A stretch of DNA of 23,817 nucleotides. It comes from Clostridia bacterium. GTDB lineage: Bacteria > Bacillota > Clostridia > Oscillospirales > Acutalibacteraceae. Positions 22,336-23,817 of the stretch are shown piece by piece. The stretch covers positions 1-23,817 of the forward strand of contig CAAGHB010000114.1 of the NCBI GenBank assembly GCA_900769535.1, read 5' to 3'. A program made the position numbers and the translations under genes. Positions within the stretch are counted from its first letter, which is position 1. The number at the start of each line of letters is the position of its first letter. Under the pieces are notes generated by a model, which saw only the letters and a list, made by a program, of their open reading frames with translations, was not told where the DNA came from and searched no databases.

Positions 22336-23796
22336 TTAACCTACTGCACTATCTGTGCTTGGTGTAGATGTTTCTTCGGTTGAATTAGAAGGTGTCTCGG
22401 ACTCTGAACCCGAGGATGTACTTGAACCATCGCTGGAATTTGAGCTGCCCCCACTAGAATTGTTACTACTCGAGCCGCCGCCGTTATTTCCACCACCGTT
22501 ATTTCCACCACCGCCGCTGTTACCTCCGCCTTGATTTGAACCGCCGGGATTATTGCATTGGTAAATAATAATGGTGCTGTCGGCAGAAACGGTCATACCG
22601 CTGTCGATGTCGGTTCCTACAACCTTTCCATCTTCAACTGTTTTGTCGTCCTTTTGCATAATAATAATATTGTCAATTTGGAATCCGGCCAAAATTAGAG
22701 TAAGCTTGGCATCTTCAAGAGTCATGCTGCGAACAACCGGCACCTTTATAAATTCGGGACCTAAACTAATTTTAATTTCAATAGTAGTACCCTCTTCAAC
22801 CGTTGTTCCTGCCTCAATGCTTTGATAATAGATTGTGTTGCGCTCATATTCATTACTGTAATTCTTTTCAATTACAGTAAATTTAAGCGTAAGAGCAGTA
22901 TTTACGTCACTTAAAATATCATTTAGTGTCTGACCTACGCATTGAGGAACAACAACCGTTGCCCCATCAGGCGCATCCTCAGAAACAGTTTGGGAGGACG
23001 TAATGTCAGATGATACGTTAATTTTAGATGAATTATCCTTATCTCCAAACAAGTTAGGAGAAATGACTAATTTCCAAATAAAATAAAAGATAATAAGTAA
23101 AATAAGCAAGGTAAGAGCAAGAGCAATAAATACATATTTTTTATTACTGTCTTCACCTGAATCATCACCGTCAATTAACTCGGTGTTTTCTTCCGAAACC
23201 GGCCTTTTTCCAATTCCCTGAATTGAAATGGTCGGTGAGCCTACTACTCCATTTGATGTTGAGAATAATCCTGTTTTAAGCTTGTCCATCGACTTAATTC
23301 GGTCCTCGGCCATAATTGCAAGTCCCTTTGCCATGGCGTTAAGTAAGCTTTGGGGCATTGTTTCAACAATTTTAGCAGGAATTATCATATGGTCACTGGC
23401 AACACGCTCGGTAGCTTCGGATGGCGGATTGCCAACAAGAACACGGAAAATAGTGGCAGTAACGCCGTAAACATCGGTCCACGTGCCAATCTTTCCGTCA
23501 AAACCATACTGCTCGATAGCAGCATAGCCCGGATAAAGCTGTGAAGCAAGGTCGGAATTTTCCATTCTTATACTTGTGGGACAGAAGCCCGTTATACGAA
23601 CGATTCCGTCACGGCCAACGTGAAGAGTTTCAGGTGAAATACCTCCGTGAATAATTCCCTTCGAATGTAATGCAGAAAGGGTCGAAATTACAGGAGTAAT
23701 TAACGGCTTAAACTGATCCCATGTAAGTAAACCACCGTTTCGAAGCAAAAATTCACGCAAAGTAATTGTCTTTGCGTGTTCGGTAACGTAATAGGC
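22336..23796 (-). CDS. Membrane PASTA-domain pseudokinase, N-terminus missing
   Basis: The 486 genuine codons encode the C-terminal part of a Hanks-type kinase fold (about residues 1-180 of the fragment), a linker, one membrane helix (about 221-245), two PASTA repeats (about 280-346 and 349-414) and a Gly/Asn/Ser-rich tail. PASTA domains bind peptidoglycan fragments or lipid II in active relatives such as PrkC. Catalytic residues are changed: HRDxKxxN reads HGGISPET (H50-T57), DFG reads GFC (70-72), and APE reads AIE in GYAAIEQY. The fold-supporting Asp in TDVYGV (D108) remains. The glycine loop, the ATP lysine and helix C lie beyond the contig end. An open frame continues to 23811 but its first five codons are adapter sequence. 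A scaffolding or sensing role is inferred. Confidence 0.88.
   Translation of the reverse strand, partial: AYYVTEHAKTITLREFLLRNGGLLTWDQFKPLITPVISTLSALHSKGIIHGGISPETLHVGRDGIVRITGFCPTSIRMENSDLASQLYPGYAAIEQYGFDGKIGTWTDVYGVTATIFRVLVGNPPSEATERVASDHMIIPAKIVETMPQSLLNAMAKGLAIMAEDRIKSMDKLKTGLFSTSNGVVGSPTISIQGIGKRPVSEENTELIDGDDSGEDSNKKYVFIALALTLLILLIIFYFIWKLVISPNLFGDKDNSSKINVSSDITSSQTVSEDAPDGATVVVPQCVGQTLNDILSDVNTALTLKFTVIEKNYSNEYERNTIYYQSIEAGTTVEEGTTIEIKISLGPEFIKVPVVRSMTLEDAKLTLILAGFQIDNIIIMQKDDKTVEDGKVVGTDIDSGMTVSADSTIIIYQCNNPGGSNQGGGNSGGGGNNGGGNNGGGSSSNNSSGGSSNSSDGSSTSSGSESETPSNSTEETSTPSTDSAVG
22480..22535 (-). repeat. Gly/Asn-coding tandem repeat in the PASTA protein tail
   Basis: A 15-base unit (ttatttccaccaccg on the plus strand) occurs twice in a row, with diverged copies on both sides, and encodes GGGNN-type units. 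The tail that follows is Ser/Asn/Thr-rich, consistent with a wall-spanning flexible linker. Confidence 0.6.
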
Positions 23797-23817
23797 AGAT
23801 CGGAAGAGCACACGTCT
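23797..23817 (+). other. Illumina TruSeq adapter remnant at contig end
   Basis: The last 21 bases begin AGATCGGAAGAGCACACG and match, over their whole length, the standard TruSeq read-1 adapter as I remember it. This is library sequence, not genome. Confidence 0.97.

Noticed and set aside
23797..23811. GTG at 23811 as the start of the kinase-like gene
   Set aside because: It lies inside the sequencing adapter; the gene is truncated, not started, there.
1..23817. tRNA/rRNA genes, CRISPR arrays, insertion sequences, phage genes or attachment sites
   Set aside because: Scanned by eye on both strands; no cloverleaf with CCA-end geometry, no spaced direct repeats, and no transposase or integrase motifs were found.

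Overview
The window looks like a piece of a low-GC Gram-positive genome, most likely a clostridial (Oscillospirales-type) gut bacterium recovered as a metagenomic contig. The reasons are the AT-rich intergenic DNA with near-consensus sigma-A promoters, the single-chain GlyRS, an AbrB-like switch protein, a PASTA-type kinase-like receptor, a folate riboswitch with an ECF folate transporter subunit, and strong GGAGG-type ribosome binding sites with frequent TTG/GTG starts. Both ends are broken. The left end cuts tsaD. The right end is not genomic at all: the last 21 bases (23797-23817) match the Illumina TruSeq adapter.

Layout. (1) 1-3830, minus strand: polA, rimI and tsaD (partial), joined by 1-4 base stop/start overlaps, with a promoter before polA. 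(2) 3839-11221, minus strand: a seven-gene unit behind one consensus promoter. It runs from a membrane UDP-sugar 4,6-dehydratase, a DegT/PLP sugar aminotransferase and a small PglC-type phosphoglycosyltransferase into an OmpR response regulator, a HAMP histidine kinase, a membrane-anchored HtrA protease and a small lipoprotein, and ends at a hairpin terminator. Surface-glycan initiation and envelope-stress sensing therefore appear to be co-transcribed. (3) 11259-11628: an AbrB-type regulator with a four-cysteine tail and a palindrome inside its promoter. (4) 11681-15398, minus strand: rlmB followed by a 969-residue protein with a very acidic N-terminal half and the skeleton of a P1B-type ATPase that has lost its catalytic motifs. 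(5) 15502-17924, plus strand: a solo LuxR-type HTH protein, a DUF554 membrane protein, then a THF riboswitch controlling folT and a DUF436 (YwlG-like) gene. (6) 17933-20750, minus strand: rpsO and pnp, with a long hairpin in the pnp leader. (7) 20806-22325, plus strand: glyQS. (8) 22336-23796, minus strand: a membrane PASTA pseudokinase, truncated at its N-terminus by the contig end.

The most interesting items are two catalytically dead versions of well-known enzyme folds (a pseudo-P-type ATPase and a PASTA pseudokinase), the two-component/HtrA module inside a glycan operon, a fully readable THF riboswitch expression platform, and an 87-nt hairpin in front of pnp. No tRNA, rRNA, CRISPR array, insertion sequence or phage feature was seen.
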